Source of the DNA: Massilia sp. HP4
Lineage (GTDB): Bacteria > Pseudomonadota > Gammaproteobacteria > Burkholderiales > Burkholderiaceae_D
DNA: 64,000 nt
Assembly: GCF_005222695.1 (NCBI RefSeq)
Contig: NZ_STGG01000010.1
Coordinates: 124,001-188,000 of the forward strand
Reading direction: 5' to 3'
Of the stretch, positions 25,013 to 34,203 are shown one piece after another. The notes below the pieces were generated by a model, which had not been told where the DNA came from, searched no databases, and saw nothing but the letters and a program-made list of their open reading frames with translations. How positions within the stretch are numbered: position 1 is the stretch's first letter; every line of letters begins with the position of its first letter. Position numbers and translations under genes: made by a program.

Positions 25013-27817
25013 ATGCCGCGCCGACCGCTCCGTTCGCTGACTCTCGCGGCGGCCCTCACGCTGGGCGGCGGCCTGGCCGCCTCTTGCGGCCTGTTCCTGG
25101 GCGTCAGCCACCTCGAGTACGACAACCTGGCGCTGGCCTTCGCCCAGCGCGCCGACCAGCGGGTGGCGGCGGTCGGCCAGGGCATGGACCGGGCGCTTGA
25201 GGTGCTGGAGGTGACCAACCAGCTGTTTTCGAACGGCGAGCCGGTGAGCCGCGAACGCTTCGCCGACTTCACCTCGCACCTGCTCGAGCGGCATCCCTTC
25301 ATCCAGGCCTTCAATTACCAGGGCGTGGTCACGGCCGGCGAACGCGCGGCGGTCGTGGCCGAGCTGCAACGGGTGCGGCCGGGCACGATCCTGACCGAGA
25401 AGACCGCGCACGGCATCGTGCCGGCGCCGCCGCGCAGCCGTTACCACATCGTCGAATACGTCGAGCCGCTGGCCGGCAACGAGGCCGCCTTCGGCCTGAA
25501 CCTGGGCCATAACCCGAACATCATGGCCGCCCTCGAACTGGCGCGCAGCAGCGGCCAGCCGGCCGCGACCGGCCTGTTCCCGCTGGCCACGGCGCCGCGC
25601 GAGACAGCCGCGTTCAGTATCGTCATGCCGGTGTTCGACCGCCACGGCGAACTGCGCGGCAATACCGCGGTCGTGATCCGCGGCGGGGAGCTGGTGCGGC
25701 AGTCGCTGCTCAAGGCCGGTCTTCTCGAACACGACGACATCTTCGTGTCGGTGTACGCGGGCGAGCATGCCGATCCGGCGGCACTGCTGCTGTCGACCGG
25801 GCCCGCGGCGCGTGCGACTGCGCCAGGCCATGGCGCCCGCACCGCCATCCTGCAAGCGGGCGCAAGGCCGTGGCGGATCGACATCGCCGCCGCGCCGCGT
25901 CCCTTCATGGCCGATCACATGGCTTCGGTGGCGCTGCTGGTGGGCGGCATCCTGGCAACCCTGCTCGGCGCCGCCTTCGTGCAGTCGGCAGGCATGCGCG
26001 CGCGCAAGGTCCAGCAACTGGTGCGCCAACGCACGGCGGACCTGCGCCGCAGCAACCGGCGCCTGGTCGAGGACATGGCCGCGCGCAAGCGCGCCGAAAA
26101 GGCGCTGGTGCAGAGCGAGCAGCGCTTCCGCCAGCTGGTTGCGATGTCGTCCGACTGGTACTGGGAACAGGATGCGCATTTTCGCTTCACGATGATCGCC
26201 GGCGGCTTCACCGAGAAATCCGGGGTCGCGGTGCAGGGCCTGATCGGCAAGACCCGCTGGGAATACGTGCCCGGCCTGCTCGACAGCGAGAGCGGGCGCG
26301 AGCACCTGGCCAAGATGCAGGCCCACGAAGCGTTTGCCAACCTCGAATACCAGGTGGTCGACGACGGCGGCGAGACGCGCTGGTTCTGCGTGAACGGCCA
26401 ACCGGTCTTCGACGAGGCCGGCGTGCTGCAGGGCTACCGCGGCACCGGCAGCGACATCACCGAACGCAAGCTGACCGAACAGCGCGTGCACCACGTGGCC
26501 CAGCACGACGTGCTCACCGGCCTGCCCAACCGTTCGCTGCTGCAGGACCGCCTTGGCCAGGCGATTGCCTATGCCAACCGCAGCGGCCGACCGGTATGGG
26601 TGATGCTGATCGACCTGGATCGCTTCAAGTTCGTCAACGACAGCATGGGCCACAAGGCCGGCGACGTGCTGCTGGTGACGGTGGCCGCGCGCCTGCGCTC
26701 GTCGCTGCGCGACGCCGACACGGTGGCGCGCCTGTCGGGCGACGAATTCGTGGTGATCCTCAACGAGCACGCCGAAGAGCCGCTCAATCCGGCCATCGTG
26801 CAGCGCGTGATGGAGGCGGTGGCGCGGCCGGTCATGCTCGGCAATAAGGAGTTCTTCGTCACCTGCTCGATCGGGGTGGCGGTGTACCCGAGCGAGGGCA
26901 CCTCGAGCGACAACCTGATCGAGCACGCCGACATCGCCATGTACCGCGCCAAGAAGCTGGGCCGCAACAACTTCCAGTTCTATACGCCGGCCATGAACGA
27001 GGAATCGCTGGAACGGGTGCGCATCGAGAGCGCGCTGCGAAATGCCCTCGAGCGCGACGAATTCGTGCTGCACTACCAGCCGCAGGTCGATCTCAAGAGC
27101 GGCCAGGTCGTGGGCATGGAGGCGCTGATCCGCTGGAACCATCCGGAGCTGGGCATGGTGCCGCCGGTGCGCTTCGTCGGCGTGGCCGAGGAGACCGGCC
27201 TGATCGTCCAGATCGGGGCCTGGGTGATGCGCACCGCCTGCGCCCAGAACAAGGCCTGGCAAGATGCGGGTTTCCCCCGCCTGCGGGTGGCGGTGAACCT
27301 GTCGGCGCGCCAGTTCGGCGCCCCCGACCTGCTGCACAGCCTGGAGTCGGCCTTGCAGGATACCGGCCTGGATCCGGCCTGCCTCGAGATCGAGCTGACC
27401 GAAAGCCTGTTCATGAGCGACGTGACGCCGGCGGTGGAACTGCTGCACCGGATGAAGGCGCTCGGCGTGAACCTGTCGATCGACGACTTCGGCACCGGCT
27501 ATTCGAGCTTCTCCTACCTGTCGCGCTTCCCGATCGACGTGCTCAAGATCGACCGCTCTTTTGTCGCCGACATCACGCACGACGCCAACGACGCCGCGAT
27601 CGTTACCTCGATCATCGCGCTGGCCCACAACCTGAAGCTGGCGGTGATCGCCGAGGGCGTGGAGACCCTGGAACAGCTCGACTACCTGCGCAGCCGCGGC
27701 TGCGACGAGATGCAGGGCTATTATTTCAGCAAGCCGCTGCCGGCCCACGAATTCGAGCAACTGCTGCGCCAGCGGCGCGCCCTGCCGGCGCTCGAAACCC
27801 TGGCGACCGCCACCTGA
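25013..27817 (+). CDS. CHASE-PAS-GGDEF-EAL c-di-GMP signalling protein
   Basis: 934 residues. N-terminal span (8-30), a periplasmic CHASE-like sensor (about 40-290), second span (about 305-325), coiled linker, PAS domain with PAC (about 365-485, ending GTGSDITERK), GGDEF domain (about 495-655) with SGDEF near 575, and EAL domain (about 670-925) with EALIRW, LTESLFM, DDFGTGYSS and EGVET. The EAL residues appear intact, so phosphodiesterase activity is likely; SGDEF differs from GGDEF at the first residue and may be a weak cyclase or a regulatory GTP site. A single-gene unit. Confidence 0.94.
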   Translation: MPRRPLRSLTLAAALTLGGGLAASCGLFLGVSHLEYDNLALAFAQRADQRVAAVGQGMDRALEVLEVTNQLFSNGEPVSRERFADFTSHLLERHPFIQAFNYQGVVTAGERAAVVAELQRVRPGTILTEKTAHGIVPAPPRSRYHIVEYVEPLAGNEAAFGLNLGHNPNIMAALELARSSGQPAATGLFPLATAPRETAAFSIVMPVFDRHGELRGNTAVVIRGGELVRQSLLKAGLLEHDDIFVSVYAGEHADPAALLLSTGPAARATAPGHGARTAILQAGARPWRIDIAAAPRPFMADHMASVALLVGGILATLLGAAFVQSAGMRARKVQQLVRQRTADLRRSNRRLVEDMAARKRAEKALVQSEQRFRQLVAMSSDWYWEQDAHFRFTMIAGGFTEKSGVAVQGLIGKTRWEYVPGLLDSESGREHLAKMQAHEAFANLEYQVVDDGGETRWFCVNGQPVFDEAGVLQGYRGTGSDITERKLTEQRVHHVAQHDVLTGLPNRSLLQDRLGQAIAYANRSGRPVWVMLIDLDRFKFVNDSMGHKAGDVLLVTVAARLRSSLRDADTVARLSGDEFVVILNEHAEEPLNPAIVQRVMEAVARPVMLGNKEFFVTCSIGVAVYPSEGTSSDNLIEHADIAMYRAKKLGRNNFQFYTPAMNEESLERVRIESALRNALERDEFVLHYQPQVDLKSGQVVGMEALIRWNHPELGMVPPVRFVGVAEETGLIVQIGAWVMRTACAQNKAWQDAGFPRLRVAVNLSARQFGAPDLLHSLESALQDTGLDPACLEIELTESLFMSDVTPAVELLHRMKALGVNLSIDDFGTGYSSFSYLSRFPIDVLKIDRSFVADITHDANDAAIVTSIIALAHNLKLAVIAEGVETLEQLDYLRSRGCDEMQGYYFSKPLPAHEFEQLLRQRRALPALETLATAT

Positions 27818-27942
27818 GCGGCGTGGCGAATCGGCAGCAAGGATGCCTTCCCTGAGAACATTTTTGTAGCTATTCAGACATCAGTGATCGTACAATGACC
27901 GTGCCCATATGGCAACCACAGCGATTCCGGAGCACGGACACC

Positions 27943-28164
27943 ATGATGATGAATGAAACGCCTGACGTGACACGCGACGCCGACACGCAGGCAAGCCGCA
28001 AGCAGCGCAAGGACGGTCGCACGCGCGACCTGGTCAACCAGGCCGTGGCCTCGATTCCGACGCTCGGCCTGCAGCGCGCGGCCGAGTTCCTCGCCACGAT
28101 GAACGTGCCGGCCGAAGTGGCGGTGCGGGTGCTGGTGTATCCGAACCGCCGGCGCGCGAACTAA
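27943..28164 (+). CDS. Small conserved-looking hypothetical protein
   Basis: 73 residues from ATG 27943, which follows CGGAG; an in-frame ATG at 27895 would add 16. Residues 1-30 are polar and charged. Residues 30-65 form a helix pair (LVNQAVASIPTLGLQRAAEF, MNVPAEVAVRVLVYP), and the end is basic. No family recognised; a small regulatory or DNA-associated role is possible. Confidence 0.55.
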   Translation: MMMNETPDVTRDADTQASRKQRKDGRTRDLVNQAVASIPTLGLQRAAEFLATMNVPAEVAVRVLVYPNRRRAN

Positions 28165-28174
28165 GCCAGCCTGG

Positions 28175-28194
28175 GCCCCTGCTTTCGCGGGGGC
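28175..28194. repeat. REP-like palindromic element
   Basis: GCCCCTGC-TTTC-GCGGGGGC, an eight-pair stem with one T-G pair, between two convergent gene ends. On the reverse strand it reads CCCCCGCGAAAGCAGGGGC, the common REP-type core. It may also terminate both genes. Confidence 0.45.
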
Positions 28195-28200
28195 GACGTG

Positions 28201-28572
28201 CTAGCGGCTTTGTTCCTGCTGCTCGATATCGGCCAGCGACTCGCGGCCCTTGTCGCTCAGCGCATGGCCGCCCGCTTCCAGCGGCAGCAGGTGCGACTTG
28301 CGGTTCAGGAAGCGCAGCACGTCGTCGTCGAGCGGCGCCATCGGGTCTTGCGCCACGGCGCGCAGGCCGGTCACGCAACGGCGCAGGAACAGGACTTCTT
28401 CGCCTTTTTCGGTCAGGGTCAGCCGCTTGTCGCGGCCGAAGGACATCAGCTTGATGCCGCACAGGCGCTTGGTATTGCGCCCGACGCAGGCCGTCGCCAG
28501 GTCTTGCTTGCCACCGCGGCGCACCAGTTCCAGCGCGTCGTATTCGTCCGTCGTCAGCTTTTCGTTTTTCAT
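28201..28572 (-). CDS. Hypothetical winged-helix-like protein
   Basis: 123 residues. LTTDEYDALELVRRGGKQD and LTLTEKGEEVLFLRRC look like a winged-helix core (helix, recognition helix, wing), and a second LSDKGRESL lies near the C-terminus. It is probably cytoplasmic and possibly DNA-binding. The ATG at 28572 is chosen over an in-frame TTG at 28584. No homologue is recognised. Confidence 0.6.
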   Translation of the reverse strand: MKNEKLTTDEYDALELVRRGGKQDLATACVGRNTKRLCGIKLMSFGRDKRLTLTEKGEEVLFLRRCVTGLRAVAQDPMAPLDDDVLRFLNRKSHLLPLEAGGHALSDKGRESLADIEQQEQSR

Positions 28573-28631
28573 TACCGCATTCAATTAAGCAAAGGGCGCA
28601 TGGTACGCGCCCCGGCCCGTGGCGGCAACCT

Positions 28632-28769
28632 TCAGCGCAGCGAACGCAGCGCGTACCAGCCGATGCCGGCGCCGGCAATCACCCCGAGCAATAGCGCCAG
28701 CTGGGCGCGGCGCGAACCCAGCAGCGGGCCACGGCCCAGGTAGATCTTGTTGTACAAGGTCGAACCCAT
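28632..28769 (-). CDS. 45-residue single-span membrane protein
   Basis: ATG 28769 (a second ATG lies at 28772) follows an excellent AGGAGG. The product begins MGSTLYNKIYLGRG, then a basic patch SRRAQ, one hydrophobic span (LALLLGVIAGAGIGWYAL) and the end RSLR. The strong ribosome site, glycine-zipper-like span and flanking basic residues support a genuine small membrane protein. Function unknown. Confidence 0.6.
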   Translation of the reverse strand: MGSTLYNKIYLGRGPLLGSRRAQLALLLGVIAGAGIGWYALRSLR

Positions 28770-28958
28770 CATCTCCTCCTGATTCTTATTATTACAAGCT
28801 CATTATAGAAACCGCATTGTTGCCACTATGTGACAGCAAACACACGCCACGTCACGGACGACGAAAAAGCAACACTTCGAACGCCATCCTGCCGCGCGCC
28901 GGGACTGCGGGCGGCCTGTTAGGATCGTACGACATTGACAACTTTAGCGGAGCACAGC

Positions 28959-29216
28959 ATGAATGACCCGACGCCCAATATCGACCCCAAGAACAAGGGC
29001 CGCACGATGCTCGACGAAGCGGACATCGGTAGCGGCGAACGCTCCCCTGGCCAGCACGAAACCGATGAGATGATCCGCGGCATCCCGCCGCTGCCATCGA
29101 ACCGGCAGGCCGACGACCGCAAGCAGGATGCAGGCAAGGAAGGTAACGACGGTAACAAAGGCAACGAAGGCGGCGGAGAGCCGCCCGCCAATCGCCAGGG
29201 CACTCCCGGCGTCTGA
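28959..29216 (+). CDS. Small disordered hydrophilic protein
   Basis: 85 residues, highly polar, rich in Asp, Glu, Lys, Gly and Asn, with a DGNKGNEGGGE run near the C-terminus and no hydrophobic core. Likely disordered, like some stress-related hydrophilins, though no family is recognised. The ATG at 28959 follows GGAG at a suitable distance; the in-frame start at 28935 does not. It converges on the Pro-rich gene at 29224. Confidence 0.55.
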   Translation: MNDPTPNIDPKNKGRTMLDEADIGSGERSPGQHETDEMIRGIPPLPSNRQADDRKQDAGKEGNDGNKGNEGGGEPPANRQGTPGV

Positions 29217-29223
29217 GCCGCCG

Positions 29224-29418
29224 TTAACTTGCCCGGATAGGCGGTTCGGGCAGGCGTGGCTCCTCGACCGGGGCATTGACCGGGTCGGGGACGTCGTCCG
29301 GCACCGGCGGGGGCGATGGCGGCGCCGGCGGTTCGCCGGGGATTTCCGGATCGGGCGTGGAATGGAAGTGCTGGCCGACGCCCTTGCGCCAGGATTCATA
29401 CGATTGCAGTTCGCTCAT
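29224..29418 (-). CDS. Small proline-rich protein
   Basis: 64 residues after a strong GAGGAGAAT-ATG start. The first 20 residues (MSELQSYESWRKGVGQHFHS) look helical; the rest is Pro/Glu/Asp-rich (PPAPPSPPPVPDD). No family recognised. The ribosome site and the compositional bias suggest it is translated; role unknown. Confidence 0.5.
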   Translation of the reverse strand: MSELQSYESWRKGVGQHFHSTPDPEIPGEPPAPPSPPPVPDDVPDPVNAPVEEPRLPEPPIRAS

Positions 29419-29568
29419 ATTCTCCTCTCGGGTTGCCTGTAATGCATTCGTGCGCAGACTAGCACGGATGGCGCGGCGCGGTTTTTCGATTGGCGCGCGG
29501 CCGGCGCCAACGCCTGCCACAAGGCAACTCGGCTATAGTGACGCTTTCGCCATTTCCACCCACTTCCC

Positions 29569-30474
29569 ATGCGCCTGTCCAGCCTGCTTCCAGCCCTCCT
29601 GCTCGGCGCGCTCCTGAACGCCAACGCCGCCCCGATGAAACTCGACGACTACCTGGCCCTGAACGGCCCCGCTCCTGCCGCGAAACTCGCCTATGGCCCT
29701 GCCCCCTCGCAATACGCCGAACTCTTCGTGCCGCAAGGCGCGGGACCGTTCCCGGTGGCCGTGCTGGTGCATGGCGGCTGCTGGACCAGCAAGTTCGGCG
29801 GCATCAGGCAGTTCCGCAATATGGCCGGCGCCCTGGCCGCGCGCGGCATCGCGGTGTGGAATGTGGAATACCGGCGGGTGGACGAGGACGGCGGCGGCTA
29901 TCCCGGCATGTACCTCGACATGCATGCGGCGCTCGACCTGCTCGCGGCCACTGCGTCCGCGCACGAGCTGGACCTGGGACGCATCGTCGCGGTCGGCCAT
30001 TCGGCCGGCGGGCAGCTGGTGCAGTGGATCGCGGGCCGCGCGCGCATTCCGGCCACCAGCCCCCTCTACCGCCCGGACGGCCTGAAGGTCGACCGCATCG
30101 TCAGCCTGGGCGGCCTGGCCGACCTGCGCCACGAGGCGGCGCTGATCAAGTCCAGCTGCGACCGCGATATCGCGCAACTGGCCGGCACGCCGAGCGCCGA
30201 CCGGCCGGACGTGCTGCTTGACACCAATGCGGCCGACCTGGTGCCCAATGGCAGCCGCACCTGGCTGGTGACCGGCGAACTGGATACGATCTCGCCGCCG
30301 CGCGTGGCCCACGATTACGCGGCGCGCGCCAGGGCCGCCGGCGACGTGGCCAAGGTCGTGATCCTGCCGCAGGCGAGCCACTACGATGAAGTGGCCGCGA
30401 CCTCGCCCGCCTGGCCGCAGGTGCTGCGGGTGATCGAACAGGCGCTCGAGCGCCCGGCCCGCGCCGCCCGATAA
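29569..30474 (+). CDS. Exported alpha/beta hydrolase (BD-FAE/kynurenine-formamidase-like)
   Basis: 301 residues with a short signal peptide (LLPALLLGALLNANA). The oxyanion region HGGCWTSKFGG, nucleophile elbow VGHSAGGQ (Ser near 146) and acid/His near GELDTISPP and ASHYDE give a complete catalytic triad. The family includes esterases and kynurenine formamidase; the substrate is unknown. The Kelch gene follows 16 nt downstream, so they may form an operon. Confidence 0.85.
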   Translation: MRLSSLLPALLLGALLNANAAPMKLDDYLALNGPAPAAKLAYGPAPSQYAELFVPQGAGPFPVAVLVHGGCWTSKFGGIRQFRNMAGALAARGIAVWNVEYRRVDEDGGGYPGMYLDMHAALDLLAATASAHELDLGRIVAVGHSAGGQLVQWIAGRARIPATSPLYRPDGLKVDRIVSLGGLADLRHEAALIKSSCDRDIAQLAGTPSADRPDVLLDTNAADLVPNGSRTWLVTGELDTISPPRVAHDYAARARAAGDVAKVVILPQASHYDEVAATSPAWPQVLRVIEQALERPARAAR

Positions 30475-30490
30475 TCGAAGGAGACATATC

Positions 30491-31497
30491 TTGAAACCGA
30501 TCCTGCCAGCGCTGCTGGCAATGAGCCTGCTCGCCACTTCCGGCGCCGTCCTGGCGCAATCCTGGTCGCGCGTCGCCCACGCCTCGCTGGCGCGCCAGGA
30601 AATCTACCCCACTGTCCTGGACCGCAAGATCTACGTGGCCGGCGGCATCCTGAGCACGGCGCCGGGCTATACCGACCTGTTCGAAGCCTACGACGCGCAG
30701 GCGGACCGTTGGACCACGCTGGCGCCGCTGCCCGAAGGCCGCCACCACATTGCCCTGGCCGCGGCTGGCGGCAGGATCTACGGCATCGGCGGGTTCTCGG
30801 GCGCGATTCCCGACTGGCGCGCCCATGCCTCGGTGTTCGTATATGACCCCAGGGCCGACCGCTGGTCGAACGGCCTGCGCTGCCGCAGGCGCGGGCCGAA
30901 GGCGTGGTCGCAGCGATCGGCGACAAGGTTTATTTTATCGGCGGACGTATCCCGACCAGCGCACAGGCCAGGCACATCAGCGAACACGCCGACACCGCCC
31001 GCGCCGAAGTCCTCGACGTCCGTTCCGGCCAGTGGAGCCGCATCGCGGACGCCCCCAGCGCGCGCAATAGCGCCGCCGGCGCCGTCATCGGCGGCAAGAT
31101 CCATGTCGTCGGCGGCCGCCAGATGGTCAAGGGGGACGATGGCCGCGCGCGTCCGGTCAATGTGGCGAACCTGGAAGTCTATGACCCGGCCACCGACCGC
31201 TGGGAAACCCGTGCGCCCATGCCGCTGGCCCAGGGCGGCCTGGCGGTCGCGGCGCACGACGGCAAGCTGTATGCCTTTGGCGGCGAGCAGTTCGTCCCGC
31301 AAGCCAAGGTGTTCCACGAATCCTGGGTCTACGATCCCGCCAGCGACCGCTGGTCGGCGCTGCCGGCCATGCCCACGCCCCGGCACGGCCACGGCGCCGC
31401 CGTGGTCGGCGACCGGGTCTACCTGATGGGTGGAGGGGAAAAGGTCGGGGTCGCGGCCAGCAGCGCGCACGAAGCGCTGGAGATACGGACGAAGTAG
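30491..31497 (+). pseudogene. Exported Kelch-repeat protein, frameshifted
   Basis: Starts at TTG with AAGGAGA in front and a signal peptide (MKPILPALLAMSLLATSGAVLA). Kelch blades with IYVAGG, IYGIGG and FVYDPRADRW run to about 30877, then the frame is lost; the next frame resumes as VVAAIGDKVYFIGG and continues to 31497 with further blades. Inserting one C after 30877 restores a continuous six-blade propeller of about 335 residues like NanM-type Kelch proteins. Either a recent one-base deletion or a sequencing error. It follows the hydrolase gene closely. Confidence 0.85.
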
Positions 31498-31503
31498 TCC
31501 GGC

Positions 31504-32610
31504 TCAGTACAGCACCACCGAGCGGATCGACTCGCCCGACTTCATCAGGTCGAAGCCCTCGTTGATGCGCTCGAGCGGCAGGCGATGGGTGATCAGGTCA
31601 TCGATATTGAGCTTGCCCTCCATATACCAGTCGACGATCTTCGGCACGTCGGTGCGGCCGCGCGCGCCGCCGAAGGCCGAGCCTTTCCATTCGCGGCCCG
31701 TCACCAGCTGGAACGGCCGGGTCGCGATTTCCTGGCCGGCCGCCGCTACGCCGATGATGAAGGACTGGCCCCAACCCTTGTGGGTGCACTCGAGCGCCTG
31801 GCGCATCAGCGTCACATTGCCGACGCATTCGAAGCTGTAGTCGGCGCCGCCGTCGGTCAGTTGCACGATGTGGTCGACGACGTTCTCCACTTCGTTCGGG
31901 TTGATGAAATGGGTCATGCCGAACTTGCGCGCCATGGCCTGGCGCGCCGGGTTGATGTCGACGCCGATGATCTTGTCGGCGCCGACCATCCTGGCCGCCT
32001 GGATCACGTTCAGGCCGATGCCGCCCAGGCCGAACACGACCACGTTGGCGCCGGCTTCGACCTTGGCCGAGAACAGCACCGCACCGACGCCGGTGGTGAC
32101 GCCGCAACCGATGTAGCAGACCTTGTCGAACGGCGCATCCTGGCGGATCTTCGCCAGCGCGATCTCGGGCACGACGATGTAGTTCGAGAAGGTGGACGTA
32201 CCCATGTAGTGGAACAGCGGCTTGCCGTCCAGCGAAAAGCGCGACGTCGCATCGGGCATCAGCCCGCGGCCCTGGGTCGAGCGGATTGCCTGGCACAGAT
32301 TGGTTTTTTGCGACAGGCAGAATTTGCACTGGCGGCATTCCGGCGTGTAGAGCGGAATGACGTGGTCATCCTTCGCCAAAGTCGTCACGCCAGGGCCGAC
32401 GTCGACCACCACGCCGGCGCCTTCATGGCCCAGGATGGCCGGGAACAGGCCTTCCGGATCGGCGCCCGACAGGGTGTAGTAATCGGTATGGCAAATGCCG
32501 GTAGCCTTGAGCTCGACCAGCACCTCGCCTTCGCGCGGGCCTTGCAGGTCCACTTCCTCGATCGTCAGCGGCTGGCCTGCCTGCCATGCGACGGCTGCTT
32601 TGGTTTTCAT
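31504..32610 (-). CDS. frmA: S-(hydroxymethyl)glutathione dehydrogenase / class III alcohol dehydrogenase
   Basis: Oxidises the glutathione adduct of formaldehyde (and reduces S-nitrosoglutathione) with NAD. 368 residues, normal length. Catalytic zinc ligands appear in GICHTDYYTLSG and GHEGAG, the structural zinc in CRQCKFCLSQKTNLC, and the nucleotide loop in VFGLGGIGLNVIQAARMVGA. The frame remains open far upstream, but the family start is at 32610. It is divergent from a GlxA-type AraC regulator, which is a candidate controller. No formyl-glutathione hydrolase gene is adjacent. Confidence 0.96.
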   Translation of the reverse strand: MKTKAAVAWQAGQPLTIEEVDLQGPREGEVLVELKATGICHTDYYTLSGADPEGLFPAILGHEGAGVVVDVGPGVTTLAKDDHVIPLYTPECRQCKFCLSQKTNLCQAIRSTQGRGLMPDATSRFSLDGKPLFHYMGTSTFSNYIVVPEIALAKIRQDAPFDKVCYIGCGVTTGVGAVLFSAKVEAGANVVVFGLGGIGLNVIQAARMVGADKIIGVDINPARQAMARKFGMTHFINPNEVENVVDHIVQLTDGGADYSFECVGNVTLMRQALECTHKGWGQSFIIGVAAAGQEIATRPFQLVTGREWKGSAFGGARGRTDVPKIVDWYMEGKLNIDDLITHRLPLERINEGFDLMKSGESIRSVVLY

Positions 32611-32751
32611 GGTGATCCTTGCCTGGTTTGGTGATTGATGGCGGCCAGTATGCGCGCTTGTCCCCCGCGGCGTGCCGCGCGCGGCGCGAGAATGGCAGGA
32701 TTTTGTTGCACGAGGACTGGATTTTGCCGATCCCGGCGGCGACAATGGCAC

Positions 32752-33774
32752 ATGACCAGTACGCCCCACACCGCCACCGCCACGCGCGCCGATCGGACCC
32801 GGACCGTCGACATTGTCGTGTACCCGGGCTTCAAGGCGATGGAAGCGATCGGCCCGATGTCGGTGTTCGAGTATGCCAACCTGCACCTGGCGCGGCGCGG
32901 TCGCGTTCCCGGCTACGATGTGCGCGTCGCGTCCAGCCGCCTGGGCCCCGTGCCATCGGACACCCTGATGTCGCTCGAGGCGACCAAGGTGCTGAACACG
33001 CTGGCGCTGCCCGACAGTGCGATCGTGGTCGGGGCTCGCCACATCGAGGCCGCCCTTGCCGACGGCGCGGCCATCGTCGACTGGATCGCGGCCGCCTGTC
33101 CCCGCATCGAACGCCTGGCCTCGCTGTGTTCCGGCGCCTTCTTCCTCGCCGCCGCCGGCGTGCTCGACGGCCGGCGCGCGACCACCCACTGGAGCGTCGC
33201 CGAGCGCCTGCAGGCGGCCTATCCCGCCATCGCGGTCGAGGCCGATGCGATCTTCATCCGCGACGGCAAGTTGTGGACCTCGGCCGGCGTCACCGCCGGC
33301 ATGGACCTGGCGCTGGCGCTGGTCGAGGAAGATTTTGGCCGCGACCTGGCGCTTGAGGTGGCCACCGAGATGGTGGTCTACCTGAAGCGCCCCGGGGGAC
33401 AATCGCAGTTCAGCTCCTACCTCAGGAGCGAACGCACGGCGCGCCCGAACATCCGCGAACTGCAGGGCTGGATCCTGGACAACCTGCATCTGCGCTTCAC
33501 GACCGCGCAGCTGGCCGGCAAGGCGATGATGAGCGAGCGCCACTTCGCCCGGGTATTCCAGCAAGAGGTGGGCTTGAGCGCCCAGGAATTCATCGAGGCC
33601 AGCCGCTTCGAGCGCGCCACCCAATTGCTGGCCGATCTCGCGCTGCCCTTGAAGAGCGTGGCCGCACGCGCCTGCTTCAACGACGAGGCGCATATGCGGC
33701 GGGTGTTCATGAAGAAGCTCGGGATCACGCCCAGGGTGTATCGCGAGCGTTTCGCGACGACCGGGGTCGCCTGA
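32752..33774 (+). CDS. GlxA-family AraC-type transcriptional regulator
   Basis: 340 residues: an N-terminal DJ-1/PfpI-like domain (VDIVVYPGFKAMEAIGPMSVFEY, LCSGAFFLAAAGVLDGR, with the nucleophile-elbow cysteine) and a C-terminal AraC DNA-binding domain with two HTHs (LAGKAMMSERHFARVFQ and VAARACFNDEAHMRRVF). Members regulate quaternary amine, carnitine or aldehyde metabolism. Its position, divergent from the formaldehyde dehydrogenase gene with 141 bp between, suggests it senses a related metabolite. Confidence 0.92.
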   Translation: MTSTPHTATATRADRTRTVDIVVYPGFKAMEAIGPMSVFEYANLHLARRGRVPGYDVRVASSRLGPVPSDTLMSLEATKVLNTLALPDSAIVVGARHIEAALADGAAIVDWIAAACPRIERLASLCSGAFFLAAAGVLDGRRATTHWSVAERLQAAYPAIAVEADAIFIRDGKLWTSAGVTAGMDLALALVEEDFGRDLALEVATEMVVYLKRPGGQSQFSSYLRSERTARPNIRELQGWILDNLHLRFTTAQLAGKAMMSERHFARVFQQEVGLSAQEFIEASRFERATQLLADLALPLKSVAARACFNDEAHMRRVFMKKLGITPRVYRERFATTGVA

Positions 33775-33779
33775 AGGCG

Positions 33780-34082
33780 TCAGTCGAACCGCAGCCACCG
33801 GGCGAGCGGCACATCCACGACAAGCGCGCTGCGCGCCAGCGCCACACAGGGCAGAATATAGCCTTCACGCTTCTCGTCGAGCGACAGTCCCGGCCATTCG
33901 ATGGTGTAGGCCACCGTGCCTTGCTGCAAGCGGCAGATGCAGGTACGGCAAGTGCCGTTGCGGCAGGAACTCGGCGCATCGAGCCCGGCCGCTTCGAGCG
34001 CCTGCAGCAGGGTCGCGTCTTCTGGCGCGGAAAAGCTCGCGCCCAGCGGCAGCAGGGTAATGGTATGGCTGACGGTCGGCAT
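33780..34082 (-). CDS. [2Fe-2S] plant-type ferredoxin
   Basis: 100 residues. The cluster ligands follow the C-x4-C-x2-C pattern in SSCRNGTCRTCICRL, with the fourth cysteine in YILPCVALA. Small soluble electron carrier; partner reductase or oxygenase not adjacent. The start at 34082 (MPTVSH) is chosen; the longer frame upstream is antisense to the transpeptidase gene. It converges on the GlxA-type gene with five bases between. Confidence 0.88.
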   Translation of the reverse strand: MPTVSHTITLLPLGASFSAPEDATLLQALEAAGLDAPSSCRNGTCRTCICRLQQGTVAYTIEWPGLSLDEKREGYILPCVALARSALVVDVPLARWLRFD

Positions 34083-34203
34083 GGGACCGATTGTAGCGCC
34101 AGACGAAACAAACCGGGCCTCACTGAAGAGTTCGTTCACGCACAGACCCGATCCGGCCCCGTCACTACGCTGAGGTTTCCAGTAGCAGATCGCAGGAGAC
34201 CGT

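Noticed and set aside
24950..27760. 936-codon open frame antisense to the CHASE-PAS-GGDEF-EAL gene
   Set aside because: His/Gln/Arg-rich composition typical of the antisense shadow of a GC-rich gene; no domain or ribosome site.
32611..33798. Upstream extension of the formaldehyde dehydrogenase frame (764 codons in total)
   Set aside because: The extension is antisense to the GlxA-type regulator; the protein family begins at 32610.
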